In this document: piece after piece, positions 28,180-37,986 of the stretch | Layout: every line of letters begins with the position of its first letter | Numbering within the stretch: position 1 is the stretch's first letter | From: Ramlibacter sp. PS4R-6 | GTDB taxonomy: Bacteria; Pseudomonadota; Gammaproteobacteria; Burkholderiales; Burkholderiaceae_C | Direction of reading: 5' to 3' | Length of the DNA stretch: 64,000 bases | NCBI RefSeq assembly: GCF_037572775.1 | Contig: NZ_JBBHKA010000001.1 | Location: 744,001 to 808,000, forward strand | Program-made: the position numbers and the translations under genes | The notes under the pieces: model-generated | What the model was told of the DNA's origin: nothing | What the model saw: the letters and a program-made list of their open reading frames with translations, nothing else | Database searches by the model: none

Positions 28180-28182
28180 CTA

Positions 28183-28204
28183 AACCCGCCTCAGTCGGCG
28201 GGTT
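28183..28204 (-). terminator. Hairpin between dnaN and gyrB
   Basis: Perfect eight-base stem (AACCCGCC and GGCGGGTT) with a six-base loop. Reading leftward the stem is followed by TTTAGCAC, a short T-run. It sits 30 bases past the dnaN stop and could end or attenuate the dnaN transcript before gyrB. Confidence 0.6.
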
Positions 28205-28234
28205 CAGCGTCTGGGGACGGGGCGCTTGTGGCGC

Positions 28235-29341
28235 TCAAATCCTCATGGGCATGACGACGTACTTGAACTTCGCGTTGTCCGGGATCGTGATCAGCGCCGA
28301 GCTGTTCGCATCGGCCAGCTCCATCTTCACCATGTCCTGGTCCATGTTGGCCAGCGCGTCGATGAGGTAGGTCACGTTGAAGCCGATCTCGATCGCGTCG
28401 CCGCCGTAATCGATGTCGAGCTCGTCGACGGCCTCTTCCTGCTCGGCGTTGTTCGATGCGACACGAAGCGTGCCCGGCTCGAGGTTCAGGCGCACGCCCT
28501 TGAACTTCTCGCTGGTCAGGATGGCCGTGCGCTGCAGGCTGGCCAGCAGCGGCGCGCGGCCCAGCGTCACCGTGTTCTTGTGGTTCTTCGGGATCACGCG
28601 GTTGTAGTCGGGGAACTTGCCCTCCACCAGCTTGGTGACGAACTCCATGCCGCCGAAGGAGAACTTGGCCTGGTTGTTCGCGAACTGCATCTCGATCGCG
28701 CCTTCGGCATCGGACAGCAGGCGCTGCATCTCCAGCACCGTCTTGCGGGGCAGGATCACCTCTTGCCGCGGCACTTCCACATCTAGGGTCGCATTGGCAA
28801 AAGCCAAGCGGTGGCCGTCAGTGGCCACCAGCGAAAGCTGCTTGCCTTCAGCGACGAACAGGATGCCGTTGAGGTAGTAGCGGATGTCGTGCACCGCCAT
28901 CGCGAAACTCACCTGGTTCAACAGGTCCTTCAGCACCTTCTGCGGCACGCTGAACACGGGGCCGAAATTGGCGGCCTCCTGCACCAGCGGGAAGTCCTCG
29001 GCCGGCAGCGTCTGCAGCGTGAAGCGGCTCTTGCCGCCCTTGAGCAGCAGCTTGTTCTGGTTCGATTCGAGGCTGACCGTCTGGTCGGCCGGCATGGTGC
29101 GCAGGATGTCGATCAGCTTGCGCGCGCCCACGGTGGTGGTGAAGTTGCCGCTGTCGCCGCCCAGGTCGGCGGTGGTGCGGATCTGGATCTCGAGGTCGCT
29201 CGTCGTGAACTGCAGTTGCCCGCCGGTCTTGCGGATCAACACGTTGGCCAGGATCGGCAGCGTGTGCCGGCGCTCCACGATCCCCGCTACCGACTGCAGC
29301 ACTCCCAGCACTTTGTCTTGCGTTGCCTTCAGGACGATCAT
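28235..29341 (-). CDS. dnaN: DNA polymerase III beta subunit (sliding clamp)
   Basis: A 368-residue clamp monomer, the normal length. The start at ATG 29341 gives the canonical MIVLKATQDKVLGVLQSVAG and is preceded by a purine-rich AGAGGAAGAGGAAG. Later signatures include ERRHTLPILANVLI, YYLNGILFV, LVATDGHRLA, EGKFPDYNRVIPK and the terminal YVVMPMRI. Two monomers form the ring that tethers polymerase III to DNA. The gene order dnaA-dnaN-gyrB is that of an origin region; dnaA is 240 bases upstream. Confidence 0.98.
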   Translation of the reverse strand: MIVLKATQDKVLGVLQSVAGIVERRHTLPILANVLIRKTGGQLQFTTSDLEIQIRTTADLGGDSGNFTTTVGARKLIDILRTMPADQTVSLESNQNKLLLKGGKSRFTLQTLPAEDFPLVQEAANFGPVFSVPQKVLKDLLNQVSFAMAVHDIRYYLNGILFVAEGKQLSLVATDGHRLAFANATLDVEVPRQEVILPRKTVLEMQRLLSDAEGAIEMQFANNQAKFSFGGMEFVTKLVEGKFPDYNRVIPKNHKNTVTLGRAPLLASLQRTAILTSEKFKGVRLNLEPGTLRVASNNAEQEEAVDELDIDYGGDAIEIGFNVTYLIDALANMDQDMVKMELADANSSALITIPDNAKFKYVVMPMRI

Positions 29342-29581
29342 GTCTTCCTCTTCCTCTTTTCTCTTTAATTCAATTAGCAGTAGTAGGTAAGGGGCCGCCC
29401 CCTTTGTGGACAACCGCTATTTTCGCCTGTTTCATCAGTCACTTACAGCCTGTGCCAGCCTGTTGGCGAGCGTGTTTTGTAGGAGGCGTCCGACAGGGAT
29501 AACTTGGCCGCCGGGCCGCCCGCTGTGGACAACCGCCGGGTTGTGCCGGAACGCTCCACAGGGTTGGCGGCGGCCCATGTT
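29342..29581. other. dnaA-dnaN intergenic region with DnaA-box-like sites
   Basis: A 240-base spacer containing two copies of TGTGGACAA (29405-29413 and 29524-29532), each one base from the consensus DnaA box TGTGGATAA. The spacer is richer in T and A than the neighbouring genes. It may be part of oriC or the autoregulated dnaN promoter region; with only two sites the assignment as origin is tentative. Confidence 0.5.
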
Positions 29582-30994
29582 TCAGCCTTTCAGCGTCTGT
29601 TCGAGCACGTGCAGCTGCTGGTTCAGCTCGGTCACGTTCTGGCGCTCGCTGGCGATCTTGCGCACGGCGTGCAGCACGGTGGTGTGGTCGCGCCCGCCGA
29701 AGAGCTCGCCGATCTCCGGCAGGCTTTTCTGGGTGAGCTCCTTGGCCAGGTACATGGCGATCTGCCGCGGCCGGGCGATCGAGGCCGGCCGCTTCTTCGA
29801 GTACATGTCGGCCACCTTGATCTTGTAGTAGTCGGCCACCGTCTTCTGGATGTTCTCGACCGAGATCTGGCGGTTCTGGATCGACAGCAGGTCCCTCAGG
29901 GCCTCGCGCGCCAGGGGGATCGACACTTCCTTCTGGTTGAAGCGGCTGTACGCCAGGATCTTGCGCAGGGCCCCTTCGAGCTCGCGCACGTTGGAGCGCA
30001 CGTTCTTGGCCACGAAGAAGGCCACTTCCTCGGGCATCTCGGCGCTTTCGCTGCGGGCCTTGTTGATCAGGATGGCCACGCGCATCTCGAGCTCGGGCGG
30101 CTCGATGGCCACCGTCAGGCCCGAGTCGAAGCGGGAGATCAGGCGCTCGTGGATGTCGACCAGGCCCTTCGGATACGTATCCGAGGTCATGACGATGTGG
30201 CTTTTCTTGGCCAAAAGGGCCTCGAAGGCGTTGAAGAACTCCTCCTGGGTCCGGTCCTTGTTGGCGAAGAACTGGACGTCGTCGATCAGCAGCAGGTCCA
30301 GCGAGTGGTACTTGTCCTTGAACTCGTCGAAGGTCTTGCGCTGGTAGGCCTTGACCACATCGCTGACGAACTGCTCGGCGTGGATGTAGAGAACTTTCGA
30401 GCCCGGCTTGTCGGCCAGCAGCTTGTTGCCCACCGCGTGGACCAGGTGGGTCTTGCCCAGGCCGACCCCGCCGTAGATGAAGAGCGGGTTGTAGAGCTGC
30501 CCGGGCGTGCCCGACACATGCATGGCCGCGGCCCGCGCCATGCGGTTGGCCGTGCCCTCGACCAGGTTGTCGAAGGTCAGCGCCGTGTTCAGGCGGTTCT
30601 TGAAGCCGCCGGGCGGGATTTCACCTTCGATCTCCGGCGCCTCGACGACCGGGCCGACCTCGGAGTTGGCGGCGGCGGAGTAAGAGCGGGCCTGCGGCTC
30701 ACGGATAGCCAGCGCTAACTCCAGCTGCACCGGTTGGCCGTAGATCTTCTCCAGCAGGGCCGCGATGCGGCCCGAATACTGGGCCCGGATCCAGTCCAGC
30801 TTGAAGCGGTTGGCGACGAAGAGCGTCACCCGGGAGAAGTCGTCCGAGACCTGTGCGGCCAGCGGTTTGATCCAGGTGTTGAACTGCTGCTCCGGCATCT
30901 CCTGGGCCAGCTGGTCCATGCATGCCTGCCACAAGCTATCGCCTGCGCCCAGGGCGGCCGTAGCCGCCAGGCTGTTTGATTGCCCCTCACTCAT
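29582..30994 (-). CDS. dnaA: Chromosomal replication initiator DnaA
   Basis: A 470-residue AAA+ initiator. Domain I ([20 protein letters not shown]) is followed by a linker, then Walker [14 protein letters not shown], Walker [10 protein letters not shown] and sensor region [13 protein letters not shown]. The C-terminal domain IV carries the DnaA-box-binding signature [15 protein letters not shown] and [15 protein letters not shown]. It binds DnaA boxes and opens the origin. It is divergent from rpmH. DnaA-box-like sites on both sides (29405, 29524, 31009, 31059) suggest autoregulation and an adjoining oriC. Confidence 0.99.
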   Translation of the reverse strand: MSEGQSNSLAATAALGAGDSLWQACMDQLAQEMPEQQFNTWIKPLAAQVSDDFSRVTLFVANRFKLDWIRAQYSGRIAALLEKIYGQPVQLELALAIREPQARSYSAAANSEVGPVVEAPEIEGEIPPGGFKNRLNTALTFDNLVEGTANRMARAAAMHVSGTPGQLYNPLFIYGGVGLGKTHLVHAVGNKLLADKPGSKVLYIHAEQFVSDVVKAYQRKTFDEFKDKYHSLDLLLIDDVQFFANKDRTQEEFFNAFEALLAKKSHIVMTSDTYPKGLVDIHERLISRFDSGLTVAIEPPELEMRVAILINKARSESAEMPEEVAFFVAKNVRSNVRELEGALRKILAYSRFNQKEVSIPLAREALRDLLSIQNRQISVENIQKTVADYYKIKVADMYSKKRPASIARPRQIAMYLAKELTQKSLPEIGELFGGRDHTTVLHAVRKIASERQNVTELNQQLHVLEQTLKG

Positions 30995-31210
30995 TCGGCA
31001 GTTGCCCTTGTGGATATAGTTGTTTTCGGAAAGCAGCGGATTCTAGATTGCACGCATGTTGTCCACAAAGACGTTTTGGCCATGAAGTTCTGCGGAATCG
31101 GAAAATTTCGGGCTTTGACAAGGATTCGGGGACGCGGTAGCCGATTGGCGGCCGGCTTGGCCGAAAGCCATTTTTTCTAGGATAATCATGGGTTTCCCGG
31201 AATAACGATC
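30995..31210. promoter_or_regulatory. dnaA-rpmH divergent regulatory region with DnaA-box-like sites
   Basis: A 216-base divergent spacer. TGTGGATAT at 31009-31017 and TTGTCCACA at 31059-31067 are each one base from the DnaA-box consensus, on opposite orientations, suited to DnaA autoregulation or origin function. Runs of A/T (GAAAATTTCGG and ATTTTTTCTAGGATAAT) make it the most AT-rich stretch near dnaA. Confidence 0.5.
31157..31186 (+). promoter_or_regulatory. Candidate sigma-70 promoter of rpmH operon
   Basis: TTGGCC (31157-31162) and GATAAT (31181-31186) are separated by 18 bases, 24 bases before the rpmH start. The -10 matches five of six consensus bases; the -35 is weaker. Confidence 0.4.
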
Positions 31211-31345
31211 ATGAAACGCACCTACCAACCCTCCAAAGTGCGCCGCGCCCGCACCCACGGCTTCCTGGTTCGCATGAAGACCCGTGGCGGCCGCGCCGTC
31301 ATCAACGCCCGCCGCGCCAAGGGCCGCAAGCGCCTGGGCCTGTAA
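31211..31345 (+). CDS. rpmH: 50S ribosomal protein L34
   Basis: A 44-residue, extremely basic protein, the standard L34 length: [20 protein letters not shown], then [20 protein letters not shown] and LGL. It is too short for many ORF lists but unmistakable. It begins the conserved operon rpmH-rnpA-yidD-yidC-mnmE, divergent from dnaA, and lies 27 bases before rnpA. Confidence 0.99.
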   Translation: MKRTYQPSKVRRARTHGFLVRMKTRGGRAVINARRAKGRKRLGL

Positions 31346-31372
31346 GCCAAGCGCGCCCGCGCGGCAGCTTGC

Positions 31373-31708
31373 ATGCAGCGGCTGAAGACGCGGGCGCAGT
31401 TCGAGGCCGTCATGGCCGCCGGCATCGCCGCGCGCACCGCCCACTTCGCGCTGCACCGCATGCCGGCACCCGATCCCATCATCGGGGTCGTCCTTCCCAA
31501 GCGCTGGGCCAAACGCGCCGTCACGCGCAACACGATCAAGAGGCAGATCCACTCCGTGAGCGAAGCCGCGACGCTTCCCGCCGCCGCCTACATCGTGCGC
31601 CTGCGCTCGGCCTTCGATCGCACGCAGTTCGCGAGCGCCACGTCGGTGGCGCTCAAGCGCGCCGTGCGCGCCGAGCTGCAGCAACTCTTCGCGCAGGCCG
31701 CCGTATGA
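31373..31708 (+). CDS. rnpA: Ribonuclease P protein component
   Basis: A 111-residue basic protein that binds the RNase P RNA and helps cleave tRNA 5' leaders. The RNR signature is present as PKRWAKRAVTRNTIKRQI (about residues 42-59), followed by YIVRLRSAF. Start ATG 31373 lies 27 bases after rpmH. It overlaps yidD by four bases. Confidence 0.96.
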   Translation: MQRLKTRAQFEAVMAAGIAARTAHFALHRMPAPDPIIGVVLPKRWAKRAVTRNTIKRQIHSVSEAATLPAAAYIVRLRSAFDRTQFASATSVALKRAVRAELQQLFAQAAV

Positions 31709-31971
31709 AGCGCCTGCTGATGGCGCTGGTGCGCGGCTGGCAGCTGACCTTCGGCGCCTGGCTGGGCCCCACCTGCCGCTTCACGCCCAGCTGCTCCGTC
31801 TATTCCATGCAGGCGCTCCAGCGTCACGGCGCCGTCGCCGGCACGTGGCTCACGGTCCACCGCATCGCGCGCTGCGGCCCGTGGTGCCAGGGCGGCGACG
31901 ACCCGGTGCCGCTTGAAAAGCCGCGCCTCTTCACCCATCTCACGTCCACCCCGAACAAGAACAACTCATGA
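31705..31971 (+). CDS. yidD: Membrane protein insertion efficiency factor YidD
   Basis: An 88-residue protein of the YidD family. It begins with an amphipathic helix (KRLLMALVRGWQLTFGAWLG) and the signature CRFTPSCSVYSMQAL, and continues HRIARCGPWCQGGDDPVP. The paired cysteines (CRFTPSC and CGPWC) are typical. It is thought to assist YidC-dependent insertion at the inner membrane. It overlaps rnpA upstream (ATGA) and yidC downstream (ATGA), so translation is coupled across the three genes. Confidence 0.95.
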   Translation: MKRLLMALVRGWQLTFGAWLGPTCRFTPSCSVYSMQALQRHGAVAGTWLTVHRIARCGPWCQGGDDPVPLEKPRLFTHLTSTPNKNNS

Positions 31972-33659
31972 CCGACATCCGACGCACGATCCTGTGGGTG
32001 ATCTTCGGCTTCTCCATGGTGCTGCTGTGGGACCAATGGCAGGTCTTCAACGGCCACCCTGCCACCTTCTTCCCGCAGCCGGCGAAGCCATCCGCGAGCG
32101 CGCCCGCGCGCGCCGGCTCGTCCAGCGTGCCCTCGGCGTCCAGCGCCACGCCCGCGCCTGCGGGCGCCACCGCATCGACGGTGCCGGGCGCGCCGCCCAC
32201 CGCGCCCGCCGCGGCCCAGGCCGAGAAGATCGTCGTCACCACCGACACCATGGTGCTGACCTTCAGCACCGAAGGCGGCTCGCTGGTGCGCACCGAGTTC
32301 CTCAAGGAACGCAGCGACGACCGCAAGTCAAACTTCGTGCTGCTCAATGAAGAAGCCGGCCACGTGTACGTGGCCGAGAGCGGCCTGATCGGCGGCGACT
32401 TCCCGAACCACAAGACGGTGATGGCCTTCAGCGGCGACAAGCAGCTGAAGGACGGCCAGGACGCCATGACCGTGCGCTTCGAGTCGCCCGAGAAGGGCGG
32501 CCTGAAGCTGGTGAAGACCTACACGCTCAAGCGCGGCTCGTACGAGGTGCAGGTCAAGCACGAGGTGATCAACACCGGCGCGCAGAGCGTCACGCCGCAG
32601 CTGTACCTGCAGATCGTGCGCGACACGAGCAAGCTGTCGTCGGGCTCGAGCTTCTATTCCACCTTCACGGGCCCCGCGGTCTACACGGGGGAGAAGCACT
32701 TCCAGAAGGTGGAGCTCGCCGACATCGACAAGAACAAGGCCGACTTCCAGAAGGAGTCGACCAGCGGCTACGTGGCCATGGTGCAGCACTACTTCGCCAG
32801 CGCCTGGATCCTGCCGCAGGGCACCAAGCGCGAGGTGTTCGTGCGCAAGCTGCCGGAGACGAGCAGCTACGCCGTGGGCATGATCGCGCCGCTGCCGCCC
32901 GTGGCCGCCGGCGGCAAGCAGGCGGTGGACGCGCGCTTCTTCGCCGGCCCCGAGGACGAGCGCGAGCTCGAGAAGATCGAGCCGGGCCTGGAGCTGGTGA
33001 AGGACTACGGCGTGTTCACCATCATCGCCAAGCCGCTGTACTGGCTGCTGGCCAAGCTGCACGGCTTCCTGGGCAACTGGGGCTGGTCGATCATGGCGCT
33101 GGTGCTGCTGATCAAGATCGCCTTCTATTGGCTGCAGGCCAAGGGTTACGAGAGCATGGCGAAGATGAAGGCCATCAACCCGAAGGTGATGGCCATCCGC
33201 GACCGCTACAAGGACGAGCCGCAGAAGATGCAGACGGAGATGATGCGGATCTACAAGGAGGAGAAGGTCAACCCGATGGGCGGCTGCTTCCCCATCCTGA
33301 TCCAGATCCCCGTGTTCATCGCGCTGTACTGGGTGCTGCTGTCCAGCGTGGAGATGCGCGGCGCGCCCTGGATCCTGTGGATCAAGGACCTGGCCGAGCC
33401 CGACCCGTGGTTCATCCTGCCGGTGGTGATGACGATCTCGACGCTGATCCAGACCGCGCTGAACCCCGCGCCGCCCGACCCGGTGCAGGCCAAGATGATG
33501 TGGTTCATGCCGCTGGCGTTCTCGGTGATGTTCTTCTTCTTCCCGTCCGGCCTGGTGCTGTACTGGGTGACGAACAACATCCTGTCGATCGCCCAGCAGG
33601 CGCTGATCAACCACCGCATGGGCGTGCCCGTGCAGTTCAACCTGCCGAAGTTCAGCTGA
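31968..33659 (+). CDS. yidC: Membrane protein insertase YidC
   Basis: A 563-residue Oxa1-family insertase of the Gram-negative type. An N-terminal membrane anchor ([18 protein letters not shown]) is followed by an Ala/Pro/Ser-rich stretch, the periplasmic beta-domain (about 80-350) and the conserved insertase core from about 365. The core includes the cytoplasmic loop [20 protein letters not shown] and [20 protein letters not shown], then TM segments up to [18 protein letters not shown]. It inserts and folds inner-membrane proteins with or without SecYEG. It overlaps yidD and is one base before mnmE. Confidence 0.98.
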   Translation: MTDIRRTILWVIFGFSMVLLWDQWQVFNGHPATFFPQPAKPSASAPARAGSSSVPSASSATPAPAGATASTVPGAPPTAPAAAQAEKIVVTTDTMVLTFSTEGGSLVRTEFLKERSDDRKSNFVLLNEEAGHVYVAESGLIGGDFPNHKTVMAFSGDKQLKDGQDAMTVRFESPEKGGLKLVKTYTLKRGSYEVQVKHEVINTGAQSVTPQLYLQIVRDTSKLSSGSSFYSTFTGPAVYTGEKHFQKVELADIDKNKADFQKESTSGYVAMVQHYFASAWILPQGTKREVFVRKLPETSSYAVGMIAPLPPVAAGGKQAVDARFFAGPEDERELEKIEPGLELVKDYGVFTIIAKPLYWLLAKLHGFLGNWGWSIMALVLLIKIAFYWLQAKGYESMAKMKAINPKVMAIRDRYKDEPQKMQTEMMRIYKEEKVNPMGGCFPILIQIPVFIALYWVLLSSVEMRGAPWILWIKDLAEPDPWFILPVVMTISTLIQTALNPAPPDPVQAKMMWFMPLAFSVMFFFFPSGLVLYWVTNNILSIAQQALINHRMGVPVQFNLPKFS

Positions 33660-33660
33660 T

Positions 33661-35028
33661 GTGCTCGCTTCCCTGAACGACCCGATCGCCGCCATCGCCA
33701 CGGCCCCCGGCCGCGGCGCGGTGGGGATCGTGCGGGTGTCGGGGAAGGACGTCGCTGCCGTCATCCAGGCGGTGTGCGGCCGCGCGCTCAAGCCGCGGGA
33801 CGCGACCTACCTGAAATTCCTCGACGCCAGGGGCGAGCCGATCGACCAGGGCCTGGCGATCCACTTCCCCGCGCCGCATTCGTACACCGGCGAGGACGTG
33901 CTGGAGCTGCAGGCGCACGGCGGGCCCGTGGTGCTTCAGCTGCTGCTGGCGCGCTGCCTCGAAGCCGGCGCGGCCATGGGCCTGCGCGTGGCGCAGCCCG
34001 GGGAGTTCACGCAGCGCGCGTTCCTGAACGACAAGATCGACCTGGCGCAGGCCGAGGCGATCGCCGACCTCATCGACGCCAGCACCGAAGCCGCGGCGCG
34101 CAGCGCCAGCCGCTCGCTGGCCGGCGACTTCTCGCGCGAGATCCACGAGCTGCGCGATGCGCTGATCCACCTGCGCATGCTGGTTGAAGCCACGCTGGAC
34201 TTCCCCGAAGAGGAAATCGACTTCCTGGAAAAGGCCGACGCGCAAGGCCAGCTCGATCGCCTGCGCGCGTCGCTCGCCGCCGTGCTGAAACACGCCAAGC
34301 AGGGCGCGTTGCTGCGCGAAGGCATCAACGTCGTGATCGCGGGCCAGCCGAACGCCGGCAAGAGCTCGCTGCTCAACGCGCTGGCCGGCGCCGAGCTCGC
34401 GATCGTTACGCCGATCCCCGGCACCACGCGCGACGTGGTGAGCGAGACCATCCAGATCGAAGGCGTGCCGCTGCACGTGATCGACACCGCGGGCCTGCGC
34501 GAGAGCAGCGACCATGTGGAGAAGATCGGCATCGAGCGCGCGTGGGGGCAGATCGAGCGGGCGGATGCCGTGCTGTTCCTGCACGACCTGACGCGCGCGG
34601 ATGCGCCGGAATACCAGCAAGGGGATCGTGCGATCGCCGCACTGCTTCTGGAAAAGGTGACGGCGCCCGTCATCGACGTCTGGAACAAATCCGACGCCGC
34701 GCCTTCTTCGAAGCATGAAGGCGTCACGCTCTCCGCGAAGACGGGCGCCGGCCTCGACCTTCTCAGAAGCAAATTGCTCGAAGTCGCGGGCTGGCAAGCC
34801 GCACCCGAAGGCGTGTACATCGCCCGCGAACGCCACGTGCACGCGCTGCGCCGCGTCGAGTCGCACCTCGCGGAGGCGCATGCGCTGCTCGCGCAGCAGG
34901 CGCAGGCCCTGGACCTGCTCGCCGAGGAACTGCGACTGGCCCAGAACGCGCTGAACGAGATCACCGGCGCGTTTGGCGTCGAGGACCTGCTGGGCGTGAT
35001 CTTCTCGAAATTCTGCATCGGCAAGTGA
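33661..35028 (+). CDS. mnmE: tRNA modification GTPase MnmE
   Basis: A 455-residue GTPase, started at GTG 33661 immediately after yidC. The N-terminal tetrahydrofolate-binding domain has [20 protein letters not shown] and [16 protein letters not shown]. The G domain shows [14 protein letters not shown] (G1), TTRD (G2) and DTAGLR (G3). The chain ends with the invariant FCIGK, whose Cys is needed for activity. With MnmG it adds the carboxymethylaminomethyl group at wobble uridine 34 of certain tRNAs. Confidence 0.98.
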   Translation: MLASLNDPIAAIATAPGRGAVGIVRVSGKDVAAVIQAVCGRALKPRDATYLKFLDARGEPIDQGLAIHFPAPHSYTGEDVLELQAHGGPVVLQLLLARCLEAGAAMGLRVAQPGEFTQRAFLNDKIDLAQAEAIADLIDASTEAAARSASRSLAGDFSREIHELRDALIHLRMLVEATLDFPEEEIDFLEKADAQGQLDRLRASLAAVLKHAKQGALLREGINVVIAGQPNAGKSSLLNALAGAELAIVTPIPGTTRDVVSETIQIEGVPLHVIDTAGLRESSDHVEKIGIERAWGQIERADAVLFLHDLTRADAPEYQQGDRAIAALLLEKVTAPVIDVWNKSDAAPSSKHEGVTLSAKTGAGLDLLRSKLLEVAGWQAAPEGVYIARERHVHALRRVESHLAEAHALLAQQAQALDLLAEELRLAQNALNEITGAFGVEDLLGVIFSKFCIGK

Positions 35029-35062
35029 GCCACAATCGCGGCTCCTTACCCGGGAACCGCCC

Positions 35063-37216
35063 ATGCCCACGAAGCACCTGTCCGCCCTCGGCCTGACGCT
35101 GGCCGCATCCCTTGCCTTCGCCGCACCGCCCGTCGCGCCGGTGCGCGACCAGGTCGAAACGCTGCACGGCGTCACCGTGCACGACCCCTACCGCTACTTC
35201 GAGAACGCCAAGGACCCCGAGGTCGCCGGCTGGATGAAGGCGCAAGGCGACTTCGCGCGCCAGCAGCTGGACGCCATCCCCGGCCGCGACGCGCTCCTCA
35301 AGCGCATCGTGCAGCTGTCGGACGCGCAGGGCGACGTCATCGGCTCGGTCGTGCGCATGCCCGGCGACAAGACCTTCTTCATGAAGCGCGTGAAGGGCGA
35401 GAAGCAGTTCAAGCTGGTGCTGCGCGAGCCCGGCCGCAAGGACCGCGTGCTGGTCGACCCGCAGCGCGAGCATGACCGCACCGGCGTGCCGCACGCCATC
35501 AACTTCTTCGTGCCCTCGTGGGACGCGACGCACGTGGCCTACGGCATGTCGGGCGGCGGCTCCGAAGAAGCGTCGCTCTACATCCTCAACGTGCAGACGG
35601 GCCAGCATGTCGGCAAGCCGATCCCCCGCGTGCACGAAGGCCTCATCAGCTGGCTGCCGGACTCGAAGTCGCTCACGTACAACCAGCTGCGGCAACTGAA
35701 CGCCGAGGACGCCGAGACCGAGTACTACCTGGACTCCAAGGTGATGTGGCTCAAGCTCGGCGCGCCGGAAAACGAGGCAAAGGCCGTGTTCGGCCCGACG
35801 GTGAACAAGCAATTGGGCCTGGTGCGCCTGGACGTCGCGGGCATCACCTTCTCGCCGGGCAGCCCGTGGATGGTGGCGCGCACCACCGACACCACGCTGC
35901 CCGAAGGCAAGCTGTTCGTCGCGCGCGTGACCGACCTGGGCAACGGCGACGTGCCGTGGAAGCAGTTCGCCGGCTTCGACGACAAGATCGTCGACATCGA
36001 CCTGAAGGGCGACGAGCTTTTCTTCCGCACGCACAAGGACGCGCCGCGCTACAAGGTGATGAAGCTCGACCTGCGCGAGCCGCAACTGGCGAAAGCGAAG
36101 GACATCGCGCTGCCGCCCGAAGGCGGCGTGATCGAAGGCTTCGCAACCGGCGCGCGCGAGCTGATGGCCGAAGTGCGCGAAGGAACGAGCATCGTGCTGC
36201 GCCGCTACGCCGCGAACGACACGCGCGGCCGCGCAGTGCCGCTGCCCGCCAAGGGCGCGGCTTTCCTCGTCGGCGATCCGGCGCGCGCGTACGGCGACTG
36301 GCTTTATCGCCTGACGTCGTGGACCACGCCGCAGCGCCTGATGAAGCTGCAAGGCGACCGCTCCAGCGACGCCGGCCTGCAGCCGTGGAAGAAGCTCACC
36401 GGCGTGCCGGAGCTGGAGATCGTCGACGCCAAGTGCCCGAGCTGGGACGGCACGCTGGTGCCCATGACGATCCTGCACGCCAAGGGCCTGAAGCGTGACG
36501 GCTCGCACCCCACGCTGGTCATGGGCTACGGCTCCTACGGTTTCTCCGAGACCGCGTACTACGACACCTCGCGCTACGCCTGGATCGAGCGCGGCGGCGT
36601 CATCGCGCACGTCAACGTGCGAGGCAGCGGCGTGTACGGCGACACCTGGCGCTACGCCGGCTTCAAGCAGACCAAGGCCAACACCTGGAAGGACGGCGTG
36701 GCCTGCACGCAGTACCTGATCGCGCAGGGCTACGCCACGCCCAGGACCATGGGCATCTGGGGCGCGAGCGCCGGCGGCATCTTCGTCAACCGCGCCGTGA
36801 TCAGCGCGCCGCAGCTGTACGCCGCGGCCGTGTCCGAGGTGGGCGTGGTCGATGCGCTGCGCGCCGAGGAAAGCGCCAACGGCATCACCAACATCTCCGA
36901 GTTCGGCAGCTACAAGGACGCGAAGGAATTCCCGTCGCTGCTGGACATGAGCGCCTACCACCAGATCAAGGACGGCACGGCCTACCCCGCGCTGCTGTTC
37001 ATCCACGGCCTGAACGACCCGCGCGTGGATGCGTGGCAAAGCGCCAAGGGTGTCGCGCGCTACCAGGTCGCCACCACCAGCAGCAAGCCGGTGCTGCTGC
37101 GCCTCGATGCGCAGGCCGGCCACGGCATCGGCAGCACGGTGACCCAGCGCCAGCAAGTGCGCGCGGACATGTATGCCTTCCTGCTGTGGCAGATGGGGCT
37201 GCTGCCGGCGCGTTGA
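35063..37216 (+). CDS. Prolyl oligopeptidase family serine peptidase (S9A)
   Basis: A 717-residue secreted or periplasmic peptidase with an N-terminal signal peptide (LSALGLTLAASLAFA). Residues about 30-420 form the beta-propeller, starting with HGVTVHDPYRYFEN; the hydrolase domain follows. The triad is Ser569 (GASAGG), Asp652 (GLNDPRVD) and His687 (QAGHGIG). Typical hydrolase motifs include MGYGSYGFSE and VNVRGSGVYGDTW. The nucleophile elbow reads GASAGG where classical prolyl oligopeptidases have GGSNGG, so specificity may differ. It is monocistronic, 34 bases after mnmE. Confidence 0.9.
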   Translation: MPTKHLSALGLTLAASLAFAAPPVAPVRDQVETLHGVTVHDPYRYFENAKDPEVAGWMKAQGDFARQQLDAIPGRDALLKRIVQLSDAQGDVIGSVVRMPGDKTFFMKRVKGEKQFKLVLREPGRKDRVLVDPQREHDRTGVPHAINFFVPSWDATHVAYGMSGGGSEEASLYILNVQTGQHVGKPIPRVHEGLISWLPDSKSLTYNQLRQLNAEDAETEYYLDSKVMWLKLGAPENEAKAVFGPTVNKQLGLVRLDVAGITFSPGSPWMVARTTDTTLPEGKLFVARVTDLGNGDVPWKQFAGFDDKIVDIDLKGDELFFRTHKDAPRYKVMKLDLREPQLAKAKDIALPPEGGVIEGFATGARELMAEVREGTSIVLRRYAANDTRGRAVPLPAKGAAFLVGDPARAYGDWLYRLTSWTTPQRLMKLQGDRSSDAGLQPWKKLTGVPELEIVDAKCPSWDGTLVPMTILHAKGLKRDGSHPTLVMGYGSYGFSETAYYDTSRYAWIERGGVIAHVNVRGSGVYGDTWRYAGFKQTKANTWKDGVACTQYLIAQGYATPRTMGIWGASAGGIFVNRAVISAPQLYAAAVSEVGVVDALRAEESANGITNISEFGSYKDAKEFPSLLDMSAYHQIKDGTAYPALLFIHGLNDPRVDAWQSAKGVARYQVATTSSKPVLLRLDAQAGHGIGSTVTQRQQVRADMYAFLLWQMGLLPAR

Positions 37217-37311
37217 GCGCAGTTACAACTCCCGGCTCTGCCGTTTCAGGTGTAAGCGGGCGTCAGCGCCCCTTCTCCTAGCCCAGCGGTGCGGGTAACG
37301 TGACAAATGTC

Positions 37312-37803
37312 ATGAACGCACCCCTTCGCAACCCCATCAAGTTCGACGTGCAGGGCCTGATGAAGGTCATCGCGGAGAACGACACGAGCGACGCTTTCTC
37401 TCCCAAGCTGTCGACGGCCCAATGGGACATGCTGGGCAGCTACCTGCAGCCCTTCGCCGTCACCGGCGGCCAGGTGCTGATCCAGCAAGGTGCGGAGGAC
37501 CGCACGCTGTACCTCGTGGAGACGGGCAGCCTCACCGTGCACTACGAAGACAGCAAGGGCCGGCTGCGTCTGGCGGTGATCAACCCCGGCTCCGCCGTCG
37601 GCGAAGGCGCCTTCTTCAGCCGCAACCCGCGCAGCGCCACGGTGCAGGCTTCGGGCACCAGCAAGATCTGGAGCCTGACGCCCCTGCGCTTTTCGGAGTT
37701 GAGCAAGCGCCAGCCCGAGGTCGCCCTCGAGCTCGCCATGGCGCTTGGTTCGCTGGTGTCCCGGCGCCTGGCCAACAAGCCGCGCCGGATGGCCGTCACC
37801 TGA
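37312..37803 (+). CDS. Cyclic nucleotide-binding domain protein
   Basis: A 163-residue protein consisting essentially of one cNMP-binding (CRP-type) beta-roll. Characteristic stretches are GGQVLIQQGAEDRTLYLVETG, LTVHYEDSKGR and the phosphate-binding cassette GEGAFFSRNPRSATV. It lacks the C-terminal DNA-binding helix-turn-helix of CRP/FNR, so it is not a conventional regulator. The start at ATG 37312 is uncertain; a GTG at 37300 is also in frame. A second protein of the same kind (38862-39311) lies beyond the next gene and shares the cassette. Whether either binds a nucleotide is unknown. Confidence 0.85.
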   Translation: MNAPLRNPIKFDVQGLMKVIAENDTSDAFSPKLSTAQWDMLGSYLQPFAVTGGQVLIQQGAEDRTLYLVETGSLTVHYEDSKGRLRLAVINPGSAVGEGAFFSRNPRSATVQASGTSKIWSLTPLRFSELSKRQPEVALELAMALGSLVSRRLANKPRRMAVT

Positions 37804-37986
37804 CCGGCCCGCGCCCGCCCCTTTGCCGCACTGCGGCAACTTTTTCACGGACTTCGCACCGGCGTGTCTCGACGCCGCCCGGGCGGCGCCAAATAATGCC
37901 TCCGTGGCGTGGCTTCACGTCTAAACTCCCCTTCCCGGCTAACGAAAGTGTTCGTTCCGGCCCCCCGTCCCAGCGAAAGGGCCCCC

